The notes: generated from the letters alone by a model not told the origin. Numbered from the stretch's first letter, positions 1 to 8,890 are shown. The stretch is 64,000 bases of DNA from Candidatus Accumulibacter regalis (GCA_000585075.1 JEMY01000006.1:24027-88026), one strand, 5' to 3'. Program-made: numbers and translations.

Positions 1-238
1 CCGCCTCGGAGAGATCGACGACCTTGATGACGTCGATCAGCTTGTTCAGCTGCTTGGTGATCTGCTCAACCACCGCGTCGGTCCCCGAAGTGACGATGGT
101 CAGGCGGGACAGCGAAACGTCCTCTGTGGGAGCCACGGTGAGGGTCTCGATGTTGTAGCCGCGCGCCGAAAACAGACCGGCCACCCGCGACAGAGCTCCC
201 GCCTCGTTCTCCAGCAGGATTGAAATTATGTGTCGCAT
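1..238 (-). CDS. ilvN: Acetolactate synthase small (regulatory) subunit, 5' part only
   Basis: Regulatory ACT-domain subunit of acetohydroxyacid synthase, which confers valine feedback inhibition on the catalytic subunit in branched-chain amino acid synthesis. The 79 visible codons begin [19 protein letters not shown] and include [15 protein letters not shown], the standard ACT-domain N-terminus of IlvN/IlvH. The gene runs off the left edge of the window, so its C-terminus is not visible. The start ATG is at 236-238, 12 nt downstream of the ilvB stop, with an AAGACAAG stretch in front. It is clearly the second gene of an ilvBN operon. Confidence 0.95.
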   Translation of the reverse strand, partial: MRHIISILLENEAGALSRVAGLFSARGYNIETLTVAPTEDVSLSRLTIVTSGTDAVVEQITKQLNKLIDVIKVVDLSEA

Positions 239-250
239 CTTGTCTTTCCC

Positions 251-1963
251 TTACAGATCTTCGGTCAGGAGCATATCCGCCAGGCCTTTGCCGGCCGCCA
301 CCATTGGAAAGACATTCGCTTTCTGATCGGTGATGAAGTCGATGAATACCAGGTCATCCTTGTGATCGATGAATGCCTTCTTCAGCGCACCCTCGACGTC
401 CTCCGGCCGCTCGACGCGGATGCCGACGTGGCCATACGCCTCGGCGAGCTTGACGAAGTCGGGCAGCGAATCCATGTACGACTCCGAATAACGGCTGCCA
501 TAGAACATTTCCTGCCACTGGCGAACCATTCCCAGGTAGCGGTTGTTGAGATTGATGATCTTGATCGGCAAGCGGAACTGCTTGGCAGTCGACAGCTCCT
601 GAATACACATCTGGATCGACCCTTCGCCGGTGACGCAGGCAACCTGCATTTCCGGGTTCGCCAGCGCCGCCCCCATGGCGTAAGGCAGGCCGACCCCCAT
701 CGTCCCGAGACCCCCGGAGTTGAGCCAGCGGCGCGGCTGATCAAACTTGTAGTACTGCGCGGCCCACATCTGATGCTGACCGACGTCGGAAGTCACGATC
801 GCCTGGCCTTTGGTCACCTCATAGAGCTTTTCGATGACGTACTGCGGCATGATGACGCCCTTCTTCATGCGGTATTTCATGCACTGCTTGGCGCGCCACT
901 CGTCGATCTGCTTCCACCAGCCGGCCAGCACCTCCCCATCCGGAGTGGCATTGCCGGCATCGAGCAACTTGGACATTTCGTCGAGAACGTCCGGGACGTT
1001 GCCGACGATCGGCACATCGACCTTGACGCGCTTGGAAATCGACGAGGGGTCAATATCGATGTGGATGATCTTGCGTGGAATGGACGAAAAGTTGGCTGGA
1101 TTACCAATCACCCGGTCGTCGAAGCGCGCACCGATAGCCAGCAGGACGTCACAGTTCTGCATCGCAAGGTTGGCTTCGACGGTACCGTGCATGCCGGGCA
1201 TGCCAAGAAACTGCGGATCGCTCGCCGGATACGCACCGAGACCCATCAAGGTGTTGGTAATCGGAAATCCGAGCCGCCGTACCAGCTTGGTCAATTGCTC
1301 GGCACCGTTGGAGAGGATGACTCCCCCACCGCTGTAGACCATCGGCCGCTTGGCCTCGAGCAGAAGATGCAGGGCCTTCTTGATCTGCCCCAGATGCCCC
1401 TTGACAACCGGGTTGTACGAGCGCAGCTGGATCGTTTCCGGATATTCGAACTTGCACTTGGCGGCGGTAATGTCCTTGGGGATATCGATCACCACCGGAC
1501 CCGGACGACCGCTGTTGGCGATGAAGAAAGCCTTCTTTATGGTCACTGCCAGGTCGTGCACGTCCTTGACCAGGAAGTTGTGCTTCACGCAGGGCCGGGT
1601 GATGCCGACGGTATCGCACTCCTGGAAGGCGTCCTGACCGATGTACTCGGTCGGCACTTGCCCGGCGATGACGACCAGAGGAATCGAATCCATGTACGCC
1701 GTGGCGATGCCGGTCACCGCATTGGTCGCACCGGGCCCTGAAGTGACCAATGCCACGCCGACCTTGTGCGTCGAGCGCGCCAGGCCGTCGGCGGCATGTA
1801 CAGCCGCCTGCTCGTGACGAACGAGAATGTGCTTGACCTGATCCTGCTTGAAGAGCGCGTCGTACATGTGAAGGACAGCCCCGCCAGGATAGCCGAATAC
1901 GTACTCGACCTTTTCTTCCTGCAGGCACCTGATTACAATCTCCGCACCGGTCATCATTGTCAT
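251..1963 (-). CDS. ilvB: Acetolactate synthase large (catalytic) subunit
   Basis: ThDP-dependent enzyme that condenses two pyruvates to acetolactate, or pyruvate with 2-oxobutyrate, in valine/leucine/isoleucine synthesis. The 570-residue protein is normal for the family. It shows the N-terminal ThDP half (VFGYPGGAVLHMYDAL, then RHEQAAVHAADG with the catalytic Glu), the central FAD/Rossmann domain, and the C-terminal pyrophosphate motif GEGS...NLNNRYLG, in which GDG has become GEG as in other IlvB proteins. I chose the ATG at 1961-1963 (MTMMTGAEI). An upstream ATG at 1984 (MLAGATV) and inner ATGs at 1957 and 1954 are possible. It forms an operon with ilvN. Confidence 0.95.
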   Translation of the reverse strand: MTMMTGAEIVIRCLQEEKVEYVFGYPGGAVLHMYDALFKQDQVKHILVRHEQAAVHAADGLARSTHKVGVALVTSGPGATNAVTGIATAYMDSIPLVVIAGQVPTEYIGQDAFQECDTVGITRPCVKHNFLVKDVHDLAVTIKKAFFIANSGRPGPVVIDIPKDITAAKCKFEYPETIQLRSYNPVVKGHLGQIKKALHLLLEAKRPMVYSGGGVILSNGAEQLTKLVRRLGFPITNTLMGLGAYPASDPQFLGMPGMHGTVEANLAMQNCDVLLAIGARFDDRVIGNPANFSSIPRKIIHIDIDPSSISKRVKVDVPIVGNVPDVLDEMSKLLDAGNATPDGEVLAGWWKQIDEWRAKQCMKYRMKKGVIMPQYVIEKLYEVTKGQAIVTSDVGQHQMWAAQYYKFDQPRRWLNSGGLGTMGVGLPYAMGAALANPEMQVACVTGEGSIQMCIQELSTAKQFRLPIKIINLNNRYLGMVRQWQEMFYGSRYSESYMDSLPDFVKLAEAYGHVGIRVERPEDVEGALKKAFIDHKDDLVFIDFITDQKANVFPMVAAGKGLADMLLTEDL

Positions 1964-2005
1964 TACCGTCGCCCCAGCAAGCAAATTGCTCGAAAAAAGT
2001 CTGCA

Positions 2006-2034
2006 ACGTTAAAGCTTAGACGTGGTTTGGTCAA
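2006..2034 (-). promoter_or_regulatory. Possible sigma-70 promoter of ilvBN
   Basis: On the minus strand TTGACC (2029-2034) is followed after 17 nt by the weak -10 TAACGT (2006-2011), about 43 nt before the ilvB start. No leader peptide rich in Ile/Leu/Val codons is visible. This is pattern matching only. Confidence 0.35.
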
Positions 2035-2100
2035 GGCATTCACGAAAACCGACGCCGGGGAAAGCAGGCTTCCCGCCCCACAACCGCAAGGATTTCCACC

Positions 2101-2664
2101 CTGGCCAGCCAACGCGAACTGTCAGACTTCCTCACAGCAGTCGAACGCCGCGCTTTCAAGCAAGCAATGTTCGCAGTGCGCAACGAAGAGTCCGCACTCG
2201 ACATCGTCCAGGATGCGATGATGAAGCTCGCCGAGAAATATGGCGACCGCCCGCCAACAGAACTGCCCATGCTTTTCCAGCGGATCCTGCAGAACACGAT
2301 TCGCGATTACTATCGACGCAGCAAGGTCCGCTCGCTATGGACAACGCTCCTCTCCGCCCTTTCGCCGAATGATGACGAGGAGCACGACCCTCTCGAAACG
2401 ATCAACAGCGAATCAGGGCCCAACGGCCCTAAAACGCCGCACGGTCAGTTTGAGCAGGCACAGGTCCTGGGAATGATCGAGAAAGAGATAGAATCTTTGC
2501 CTGGGCGTCAACGGGAAGCGTTTCTTCTGCGTTACTGGGAGGATATGGACGTTGCCGAAACGGCGTCGATCATGGGTTGCTCGGAGGGGAGCGTCAAGAC
2601 ACACTGTTCACGTGCCAATCACGCTCTCGCGGCCGCACTGAAAGCAAAAGGAATTACCCTATGA
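2101..2664 (+). CDS. RNA polymerase sigma factor, ECF-like (sigma-70 regions 2 and 4)
   Basis: Small sigma-70 family factor. Region 2 is seen in ESALDIVQDAMMKLAEKY and FQRILQNTIRDYYRR, and region 4 in LPGRQREAFLLRYWEDMDVAETASIMGCSEGSVKTH, a helix-turn-helix. The first in-frame ATG is at 2167, but the frame is open back to a stop at 2017 and codes LASQRELSDFLTAVERRAFKQ, a plausible N-terminus of region 2. A CTG at 2101 sits 8 nt after AAGGA (2088-2092), so I place the start there; this choice is inference. The stop overlaps the next ATG (ATGA at 2661-2664), so it is translationally coupled to the DUF3619 gene, a possible membrane partner. The regulon is unknown. Confidence 0.85.
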   Translation: MASQRELSDFLTAVERRAFKQAMFAVRNEESALDIVQDAMMKLAEKYGDRPPTELPMLFQRILQNTIRDYYRRSKVRSLWTTLLSALSPNDDEEHDPLETINSESGPNGPKTPHGQFEQAQVLGMIEKEIESLPGRQREAFLLRYWEDMDVAETASIMGCSEGSVKTHCSRANHALAAALKAKGITL

Positions 2665-3038
2665 ATGAACTACATTTTGCCTTCAAAGCCAGACAGCACC
2701 TGAACCGGGGGCTGCATGAACTGCCACCATCAACGCAGTCGCGCCTGCAGGCCGCCCGAGAGCGGGCGCTGGCTCGGCAAAAACTTGCCGTCCACCAATC
2801 GATACTGGTGGCGGCGGGGAGCTTTGTTCAGGAGCACACGGAAGGCTTTCACCTGCGGCAAATTCTCGTTGCCTTGGCGCTGGTTCTCGGCGTAGTGTTC
2901 TACGCTTACTGGCAGGCCGACCGGAGCATCGCCGAACTGGAGGTCATTGATAGCGCCCTGCTCGCCGACGACTTGCCGATCGCGGCCTTCACCGACAGGG
3001 GCTTTGATGCATGGTTGAAAAGCTCCGCGTCGCACTGA
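2661..3038 (+). CDS. DUF3619 family membrane protein, sigma-factor partner
   Basis: 125-residue protein with a cytoplasmic N-terminal part (MNELHFAFKARQHLNRGL), one membrane segment near residues 70-90 (LRQILVALALVLGVVFYAYW) and a short acidic tail (LADDLPIAAFTDRGFDAWL). This fits the DUF3619 family, which in betaproteobacteria lies between an ECF sigma factor and a DUF3106 gene. By position and topology it could be a membrane-bound modulator or anti-sigma factor; that role is inference. The start overlaps the sigma factor stop (ATGA), and the 3' end overlaps the next gene by 28 nt. Confidence 0.8.
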   Translation: MNELHFAFKARQHLNRGLHELPPSTQSRLQAARERALARQKLAVHQSILVAAGSFVQEHTEGFHLRQILVALALVLGVVFYAYWQADRSIAELEVIDSALLADDLPIAAFTDRGFDAWLKSSASH

Positions 3039-3607
3039 TCCTCAGCAGCTTCGTAGCCGTCACGGGCTGGGCCGATGTGCTCAGCCCGTCTGCCATTGCG
3101 ACGCCAGCTCAACCGCAGTGGGGTGAACTCACGGTCGAGCAGAAAACAATCCTCGCACCGCTCAGTTACGACTGGGACGGGATGGACTATGCGCGCCAGA
3201 AGAAATGGCTGGGAATCACGCGGCGCTTCTACAACATGACCGCCGACGAGCAGCGCAGAGTGCAGGTCCAGATGCAGGACTGGGGGAAGCTGACACCCGA
3301 ACAACGGCGAGTCGCGCGCGAGAATTTCATCACCGCCAACAAGCTCCCCGTCGAGAAGAAGCAGGAACTCAGGCTGAAGTGGCAGGAGTACTCAAGCCTG
3401 CCGGACGAAGAGAAAGATAGGCTCAAGCAGCAAGCGGCCAAACGGGCGGCGCCGACCAAACCGGGGCTGCCGGGCAGCAGTGGCACAGCGGGCAACCTGA
3501 CCTCGCCGCCGCCATCGACGACGCTGTTGCCGCTCGGCAGCCATCATACTCCGCCAGCACCCGTCACCACGGCTGCGCCGGCAAGCGCATTGGAAAACCG
3601 GGATTGA
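3011..3607 (+). CDS. DUF3106 family exported protein
   Basis: 198 residues with a Sec signal peptide (LRVALILSSFVAVTGWADV). The central region is rich in Trp, Arg and Glu with repeated short helices of the type W..L..EQ (WGELTVEQKTILAPL, WGKLTPEQRRVARENF, WQEYSSLPDEEKDRL). The tail is low-complexity Pro/Ala/Thr (residues ~145-198). This matches DUF3106, whose function is unknown. It lies in the sigma factor-DUF3619 operon, and its stop overlaps the TTG start of the RDD gene, so the four genes are probably one transcript. A periplasmic sensor for the sigma factor is possible but unproven. Confidence 0.8.
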   Translation: MVEKLRVALILSSFVAVTGWADVLSPSAIATPAQPQWGELTVEQKTILAPLSYDWDGMDYARQKKWLGITRRFYNMTADEQRRVQVQMQDWGKLTPEQRRVARENFITANKLPVEKKQELRLKWQEYSSLPDEEKDRLKQQAAKRAAPTKPGLPGSSGTAGNLTSPPPSTTLLPLGSHHTPPAPVTTAAPASALENRD

Positions 3608-4056
3608 CGGCGGCAACCGAGGCCCCCGTCAAGCGACCGAGCATCACCCGTCGTCTGGCCAGCATGCTGTACGAGTCCTTGCTGCTGTTCGGCGTCCTTG
3701 TCGCGCTGCTTGTTGTGCCACACTTCCTGCTCGGCACCCTGACCCATCGCCTGGCGACGCCGGTCGTCGTGCAGGCACATACCTTCATCGTGCTGCTCGC
3801 CTACTGCCTCTGGTTCTGGAGTAACGGGCGGCAAACGCTGGCCATGAAGACCTGGCGCATGCGCCTGCTGACCCGTGACGGGCAACCCGTCCGGCCGGCC
3901 CAGGCGCTGCTGCGCTACCTCCTGTGCTGGCCAAGCATCATCCTGGGAGGAGTTGGCATCCTTTGGGCCGTCGTGGACCGCGAGCGCCTGTTTCTGCACG
4001 ACCGTCTCGCCGGCACGCAACTCGTACTGAGTGGAGATCTGGCGAAGAAGCCATAG
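3604..4056 (+). CDS. RDD family membrane protein
   Basis: 150 residues with about four hydrophobic segments (ESLLLFGVLVALLVVPHFLL; AHTFIVLLAYCLWFW; YLLCWPSIILGGVGILWAVV) and the RDD signatures: an early Arg (ITRRLASMLYE), the NGRQTLAMKTWRMRL block, and a C-terminal DRLAGTQLV Asp/Arg pair. RDD proteins are small inner-membrane proteins, some implicated in ion exchange; the substrate here is unknown. The start is a TTG at 3604 overlapping the DUF3106 stop by 4 nt. It is the last gene of the operon. The 100 nt after it, before convergent lptG, show nothing clear. Confidence 0.85.
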   Translation: MTAATEAPVKRPSITRRLASMLYESLLLFGVLVALLVVPHFLLGTLTHRLATPVVVQAHTFIVLLAYCLWFWSNGRQTLAMKTWRMRLLTRDGQPVRPAQALLRYLLCWPSIILGGVGILWAVVDRERLFLHDRLAGTQLVLSGDLAKKP

Positions 4057-4156
4057 CCCGTAACTGGGCTAGGCGAACCATCCGGCGACGGGCAAGGATT
4101 TCAATAGCCTGCCCAAGCGACCTTGCGCAGCTCCCCCGGTCAACGCACTCCGCCAA

Positions 4157-5230
4157 TCAGCGTCGCTCGACCCACCAGATCATCGTGATCGCGGCCAGCA
4201 GGAAGAGCAAAGACGGCGTGACCGCACTGAGCAATGGCGACCAACTATTGATCGCGCCAAGATTGGCAAACAAGCCGTTGAGCATGTGGAACAGGATACC
4301 GATCATCACCCCGGAGAAGATCTTGAGGCCCACTGCGTCAGACCGGTAGTGCGCACCACCAAAGGGTAGAGCCAGAGCGACCATCACGAATGCAGCCAGG
4401 GGGTAGACCACCTTTTTCCACAATGCAATGTCATAGCGGTTGGTGGTCTGGCGATTGTCGGACAGGTGCTTGGTATAGGTCGCCAAGTGTCGCAGGGACA
4501 TCCGATCGGGAGAAACCATAAGTACCGCCAGGATGTCCGGGTTCAGCGCCGAATGCCAGACCATCTCGGGGATCTGCTGAACGTCGGCACGCTCGGCATG
4601 CAGGACCGTCTGCACTACATTGCTCAAGCGCCAGCTGTCAGGAAGCACGTATTCGCCCTCGGCGGCCTCGGTGAACGAGTGCAACTTCGCCTCCTCGTCG
4701 AACTCGTAAATGCGAATCCCCCGCAAACGCGTATCCGGCAGCACAACGCGCACGTTGATGAAACTTCGCTCGTCCTTGACCCACAATCCTGAACGCAAGT
4801 CCTGCCCGATCATTCGACCCCTGGCTTTCAAGCGCAATTGGTTGGCCTCTCGCTCGGCCGTCGGCGCCACATACTCGCCGATCAGGAAGGTGGCGACGGC
4901 AAACAAGCCGGCGACCAGAAACAAGCCACGCAACAAGGCTCCCGAAGAGAGACCAGAAACCCGGAGAACGGTGATCTCGGAATGCCGAGCCAACGACGAC
5001 AAGGCGTAGAGCGTCCCGATCAGAACGGCAATCGGCATCAGCTCGTAGACCCGCCCCGGCAGACGTAGCATGACGAAACCAAACGCATGGTGGAGTTGGT
5101 AGCCGCCCCGCCCGATGTCCTTGACCTCGCCAAGCATGTCAAAAAAAGCGAACAGTGCCAGAAACGCCAGCAACACCAGGAGGATGGCGGCAGACACCTC
5201 ACGCACCAGATAACGACGATAGATCTTCAT
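4157..5230 (-). CDS. lptG: LPS export ABC transporter permease LptG
   Basis: Inner-membrane permease that with LptF and the ATPase LptB2 extracts lipopolysaccharide and pushes it onto the LptC-A-D bridge. The 357-residue length is typical. It has an N-terminal membrane pair (YLVREVSAAILLVLLAFLALFAFF), a central periplasmic beta-jellyroll (LWVKDERSFINVRVVLPDT...), and three C-terminal membrane segments (VYPLAAFVMVALALPFG onward). I place the start at MKIYRRYL (ATG 5228-5230), which overlaps the lptF stop as ATGA. The open frame upstream is only read-through of lptF DNA. Confidence 0.95.
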   Translation of the reverse strand: MKIYRRYLVREVSAAILLVLLAFLALFAFFDMLGEVKDIGRGGYQLHHAFGFVMLRLPGRVYELMPIAVLIGTLYALSSLARHSEITVLRVSGLSSGALLRGLFLVAGLFAVATFLIGEYVAPTAEREANQLRLKARGRMIGQDLRSGLWVKDERSFINVRVVLPDTRLRGIRIYEFDEEAKLHSFTEAAEGEYVLPDSWRLSNVVQTVLHAERADVQQIPEMVWHSALNPDILAVLMVSPDRMSLRHLATYTKHLSDNRQTTNRYDIALWKKVVYPLAAFVMVALALPFGGAHYRSDAVGLKIFSGVMIGILFHMLNGLFANLGAINSWSPLLSAVTPSLLFLLAAITMIWWVERR

Positions 5231-6306
5231 CGGGCGAGGCGCAGGAAAGATGACATGGCGATACGGTGGTAGAAAAGAAACGGCAAGAGAAGCAGCATGA
5301 ACAGATGGACCACCAAGACGCCGACGGCAAAAGACACCTGGCCACTGGCTACCCAGCCCTGGCTGATGGTCAGCAGATTGTTGTAGATCACGTAAACCAG
5401 TATGGCCAGGAGCATGTTCGCCGAACGACCCGCGCGCGGGTTGACGAACGACAGCGGAATCGCCAACAAGGCCAGCACAGCTGCAGCAAGCGGCATGCCA
5501 ACGCGCCACAGCAACTCTGCCCGATAGGGGGGCAAGTCGAGTTGCAGCAACTCCAGCGGCGGCATGTTCTTGGGTGTCCGCTCGATGCCACGCGCCTCCT
5601 TGGTCTCCAGGCGAACAGCATAGCGTGCGTACTCGAGAATACGGAAACCGGCCGTGCCCGGATCGAGCTCGTAACGACGGCCGTCCTGCAGGACAATGAA
5701 GCGATCACCGTTGGCCGCCGTCTCCTGGTGCCCCGTTCCGGCCATCGTCACCCCGAGGCGCTCGGGTGCGGCTTCGCTGACAAAGACGTTGCGCACGTGG
5801 GTGGTATCTTCGGCCACCGCTTCAACAAAGATCACCCGGTCACCCGCCGATGATTCCTGGAAGGTTCCCGGAGAGATTTGTCCGGCATCCTTCTGGTTGC
5901 TCAGCTTGCCGCGGTATTCGGCGCTCTGCGACAAGGCCCAGGGCGAGAGAAACAGCGACAGCAAGCCGATGGTGACCACCAGGGGGAGGGCAAAGGTGAA
6001 TACCGGTCGCATCCAGGCCGTCAGCGACAGCCCGGAAGAGAACCAGACGACCATCTCCGAGTCACGATAGCTGCGCGAAAGGGTCAACAGAATGGCAACG
6101 AACAAGGAGAGCGACAACAGCGGCGGGAGATAATTGAGCGCTGCGAAACCCAGCAGCGCGGCCACAGCCCCCGGGTCGACTTCGCCCTGCGCAGCTTCGT
6201 TCAGCAGGCGGATCAACTGCGTGGTCACCAGGATCGCAAAAAGCGCTATGAAAACACCGGCGGTCGAGTGGGCGAACTCGCGTCGGACAGCACGCTGGAA
6301 GATCAT
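5227..6306 (-). CDS. lptF: LPS export ABC transporter permease LptF
   Basis: Partner permease of LptG in lipopolysaccharide transport. 359 residues starting MIFQRAVRREFAHSTAG, with membrane segments at the N-terminus (VFIALFAILVTTQLIRLL), mid-region (LPPLLSLSLFVAILLTLSR) and C-terminus (GMPLAAAVLALLAIPLSFVNPR and later). The periplasmic jellyroll lies between (FQESSAGDRVIFVEAVAED...). The start ATG is at 6304-6306. It is the first gene of lptF-lptG and is divergent from pepA with 73 nt between them, which must hold both promoters; this divergent arrangement is common in proteobacteria. Confidence 0.95.
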   Translation of the reverse strand: MIFQRAVRREFAHSTAGVFIALFAILVTTQLIRLLNEAAQGEVDPGAVAALLGFAALNYLPPLLSLSLFVAILLTLSRSYRDSEMVVWFSSGLSLTAWMRPVFTFALPLVVTIGLLSLFLSPWALSQSAEYRGKLSNQKDAGQISPGTFQESSAGDRVIFVEAVAEDTTHVRNVFVSEAAPERLGVTMAGTGHQETAANGDRFIVLQDGRRYELDPGTAGFRILEYARYAVRLETKEARGIERTPKNMPPLELLQLDLPPYRAELLWRVGMPLAAAVLALLAIPLSFVNPRAGRSANMLLAILVYVIYNNLLTISQGWVASGQVSFAVGVLVVHLFMLLLLPFLFYHRIAMSSFLRLAR

Positions 6307-6379
6307 TTTTTGACTTTGGTGAAAAACTGCAGTGATAATCGGCGTTTTCGACGAAACACGCCTGTCCTGGGGAGGGTGA

Positions 6380-7876
6380 GTGGAATTTAGCATAAAAAGC
6401 GGTAACCCGGAGAAGCAGCGCAGCGCCTGTGTGGTGGTCGGCGTTTTCGAACCCCGCAAGCTGACGCTGGCCGCCGAGCTCATCGACAACGCGGCGCGCA
6501 GCCATCTTTCGGACATCATTCGCCGCGGCGACATGGAGGGCAAGGCCGGCACCACCCTGCTGCTGCACAACGTTCCCGGCACACTCTGCGACCGTGTCCT
6601 CCTGGTCGGCCTCGGCAAGGAAAAGGAATTTGGCGATCGGGAATACTGCGACGCGATTCGCAGTGCCGTCAGGACGCTCAACGAAACGGGCTCGTTTGAC
6701 GGCACGGTCTTCCTCACCGAAACCAGCGTCCGCAAGCGCAGCGCCGCCTGGCGCGTACGCCAGGCGGCGCTGGTTGCCCAGCAGACGGTCTATCGCTTCG
6801 ACCAGTTCAAGAGCAAGAAGGATAAGGTCCGTCGTCCGCTGCGCAAGCTGACCTTCATTGTTGATCGTCGCAACGAGCTGGCCGTCGCCGAAGAAGCGCT
6901 GTGCGAGGGGCAGGCCATCGCCGAAGGCATGTCGCTGGCCAAGGATCTCGCCAATCTTCCCGGCAACGTGTGCACCCCGAGCTTTCTCGCCGAAACCGCG
7001 CAGAAGCTGGCCGAAGAACACCTGATGGAGTGCCAGATTCTTGAACGCGAGGAGATGGCTGCGCTGGGCATGCACGCGCTGCTCTCGGTCGCGCAGAGCT
7101 CACACCAGGCGCCGAAGCTCATTGTCCTGCAGTACAAGGGTGGCAAGAGCGACGAGAAGCCGGTCGTCCTGGTCGGCAAGGGCGTCACCTTCGATAGCGG
7201 CGGCATTTCGCTCAAACCGGCGCCCGAAATGGACGAGATGAAGTACGACATGTGCGGCGCTGCCAGCGTACTCGGCACCATCAAGGCAGCGGCCCTGATG
7301 AAGCTGCCGCTCAACCTGACGGTGATCGTGCCGAGCACGGAGAACATGCCTGGCGGTGGCGCCAGCCGACCGGGCGACATTGTCACCTCGATGTCCGGGC
7401 AGACCATCGAAATCCTCAACACCGACGCGGAAGGCCGCCTGATTCTCTGTGACGCCCTGACCTACGCCGCGCGCTTCGAGCCGGACACGGTGATCGACGT
7501 CGCCACCCTCACCGGCGCCTGCGTCGTCGCGCTTGGTCATGTCGCGACCGGACTGTTCGCCAACAACGATACGCTGGCCCGAGAGCTGGAAAACGCCGGT
7601 GACGAAGCACACGACCGCGCCTGGCAAATGCCGCTCTGGAATGACTATCAGGAACTGCTCAAGAGCCCCTTCGCCGACATGGCCAATATCGGCGGCCGCT
7701 GGGGCGGCAGCATTACCGCTGCCTGCTTTCTTGCCCGCTTCACCAAGAAATACGTCTGGGCCCACCTTGACATCGCCGGCACCGCCTGGACGTCGGGCAC
7801 CGAAAAGGGAGCCACCGGACGACCGGTACCGCTGCTGATGCATTACCTGCTCAAGCGCGCCGGAAAGCTCAAGTGA
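6380..7876 (+). CDS. pepA: Leucyl aminopeptidase (cytosol aminopeptidase, M17)
   Basis: Two-metal aminopeptidase that removes N-terminal residues from peptides; in some bacteria PepA also binds DNA in plasmid resolution and carAB control. The 498-residue protein carries the M17 signature NTDAEGRLIL with metal ligands and catalytic Arg, and the KGVTFDSGGISLKP block with a metal-binding Lys/Asp. The start is GTG at 6380 (reading MEFSIKSGN), just after GGAGGG. Its stop overlaps the GTG of holC (GTGA). A carAB operon with a structured leader lies elsewhere in this window, but any regulatory link is speculation. Confidence 0.96.
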   Translation: MEFSIKSGNPEKQRSACVVVGVFEPRKLTLAAELIDNAARSHLSDIIRRGDMEGKAGTTLLLHNVPGTLCDRVLLVGLGKEKEFGDREYCDAIRSAVRTLNETGSFDGTVFLTETSVRKRSAAWRVRQAALVAQQTVYRFDQFKSKKDKVRRPLRKLTFIVDRRNELAVAEEALCEGQAIAEGMSLAKDLANLPGNVCTPSFLAETAQKLAEEHLMECQILEREEMAALGMHALLSVAQSSHQAPKLIVLQYKGGKSDEKPVVLVGKGVTFDSGGISLKPAPEMDEMKYDMCGAASVLGTIKAAALMKLPLNLTVIVPSTENMPGGGASRPGDIVTSMSGQTIEILNTDAEGRLILCDALTYAARFEPDTVIDVATLTGACVVALGHVATGLFANNDTLARELENAGDEAHDRAWQMPLWNDYQELLKSPFADMANIGGRWGGSITAACFLARFTKKYVWAHLDIAGTAWTSGTEKGATGRPVPLLMHYLLKRAGKLK

Positions 7877-8298
7877 CGCAGATTTTCTTCTACCACAACG
7901 CTGCGAACCGTATCGGCACGACCGCCTTCCTCATCGGCAGGACCTTCGCGCAGAAGAAGGCCTTGCTGGTCTATGCGCCCGACGCCGAGATCGCGGCCGC
8001 GCTCGACCGACAGCTATGGGCGCAGCCGCCAACGGGCTTCGTCCCGCACGTCGGCGCCGGCTCGCCGCTGGCCGCTCAAACACCGGTTGTCATCGCCAGC
8101 ACGCTGGAGTCACTACCCCACGACGAACGGCTTTTCAACCTTTCCAGCGATGTGCCGCCGGGCTTTTCCCGTTTCACGAGCCTGATTGAAATCGTCGGCC
8201 GCGGCGACGAGGAACGCGCCGACGGCCGCAAGCGCGCCCGCTTCTACAAGGATCGTGGCTACGATGTCAGATATCTCGATTGCACAGGAAAGCACTGA
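7873..8298 (+). CDS. holC: DNA polymerase III chi subunit
   Basis: Accessory subunit of the clamp-loader complex that binds SSB and links it to the replisome through psi. 141 residues beginning MTQIFFYHNA, with the alpha/beta fold landmarks QKKALLVYAPDAEIAAALDRQLW and GFVPHV, as in HolC. The start is a GTG inside the pepA stop (GTGA), and the stop overlaps the next ATG (TGATG). The pepA-holC-valS order is conserved in many proteobacteria, which supports the call. Confidence 0.92.
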   Translation: MTQIFFYHNAANRIGTTAFLIGRTFAQKKALLVYAPDAEIAAALDRQLWAQPPTGFVPHVGAGSPLAAQTPVVIASTLESLPHDERLFNLSSDVPPGFSRFTSLIEIVGRGDEERADGRKRARFYKDRGYDVRYLDCTGKH

Positions 8299-8789
8299 TG
8301 GCCGATGACGAAGACCTGCTCGACCGCGCCAATTCGCTGATCAACTCTGACGCCGGGGCAAGGCGCGACGAGTCGAGCAACAGCGCGCGCCCGATGCGCA
8401 GGCGGCGCAGCTTCCTGGCCTCGGCAGATGCTGACCATGCGGACGGCGGACGGCGCTTTGGCCTCAGGGGCAGCGAAGACGATGATCTGCCGCTGCTGAC
8501 GGATGTCGTCGTCGTGGTCGAGGCCGAACCCGAAACAAGCGTCGATGACATCGCTGCGAACCTGCGCCCGACGCTTGCCGCGGAGTTTGCGGAACTCATC
8601 GACCGACACCTGGCCGCGGCCTTGCCGGTACTGGTGGAGGCCGCCACTGCCGAGGCTGCCGCGAACCTGCGCCAGGGTATCGAAGCGAGCATTGCCACTG
8701 CGGCGCGCGATTTCATTGCCCAGCGCGGGCAACTGCAACTGCCGCTCGAGGATCCGGCGAGCGGCGAAGCCAAGCAGGAGCAGGAGTAG
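8298..8789 (+). CDS. Conserved protein between holC and valS, function unknown
   Basis: 163 residues beginning MADDEDLLDRANSLI. The N-terminal half is charged and probably disordered (RRDESSNSARPMRRRRSF). The C-terminal half is Ala-rich and helical (LIDRHLAAALPVLVEAATAEAAANL), predicted amphipathic or coiled. No catalytic motif or signal peptide is visible. It resembles the poorly characterised small proteins found between holC and valS in beta-proteobacteria (possibly DUF2486-like). The ATG overlaps the holC stop, so it is translationally coupled. I cannot assign a function. Confidence 0.7.
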   Translation: MADDEDLLDRANSLINSDAGARRDESSNSARPMRRRRSFLASADADHADGGRRFGLRGSEDDDLPLLTDVVVVVEAEPETSVDDIAANLRPTLAAEFAELIDRHLAAALPVLVEAATAEAAANLRQGIEASIATAARDFIAQRGQLQLPLEDPASGEAKQEQE

Positions 8790-8851
8790 GAGCCGGGCGG
8801 ATCGGCTTGGACCGGGTCAGCGTCGCGGCCCGGAGCTGCAGCGCGATCCGG

Positions 8852-8857
8852 TATAAT
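8852..8857 (+). promoter_or_regulatory. Perfect -10 hexamer upstream of valS
   Basis: TATAAT in the context CCGGTATAATGCG, 33 nt before the valS ATG, implies a 20-30 nt leader. No good -35 hexamer lies 16-18 nt upstream, so it may be activator-assisted or fortuitous. The preceding gene ends 62 nt earlier. Confidence 0.45.
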
Positions 8858-8890
8858 GCGCGCTCCTGAAATCCACCCTCACCCTCCTCC

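Noticed and set aside
230..1741. Plus-strand open frame over ilvB
   Set aside because: Antisense to a certain acetolactate synthase gene, no motif of its own.
1964..2100. Leader peptide/attenuator for ilvBN
   Set aside because: No short frame with clustered Ile, Leu or Val codons and no terminator hairpin.
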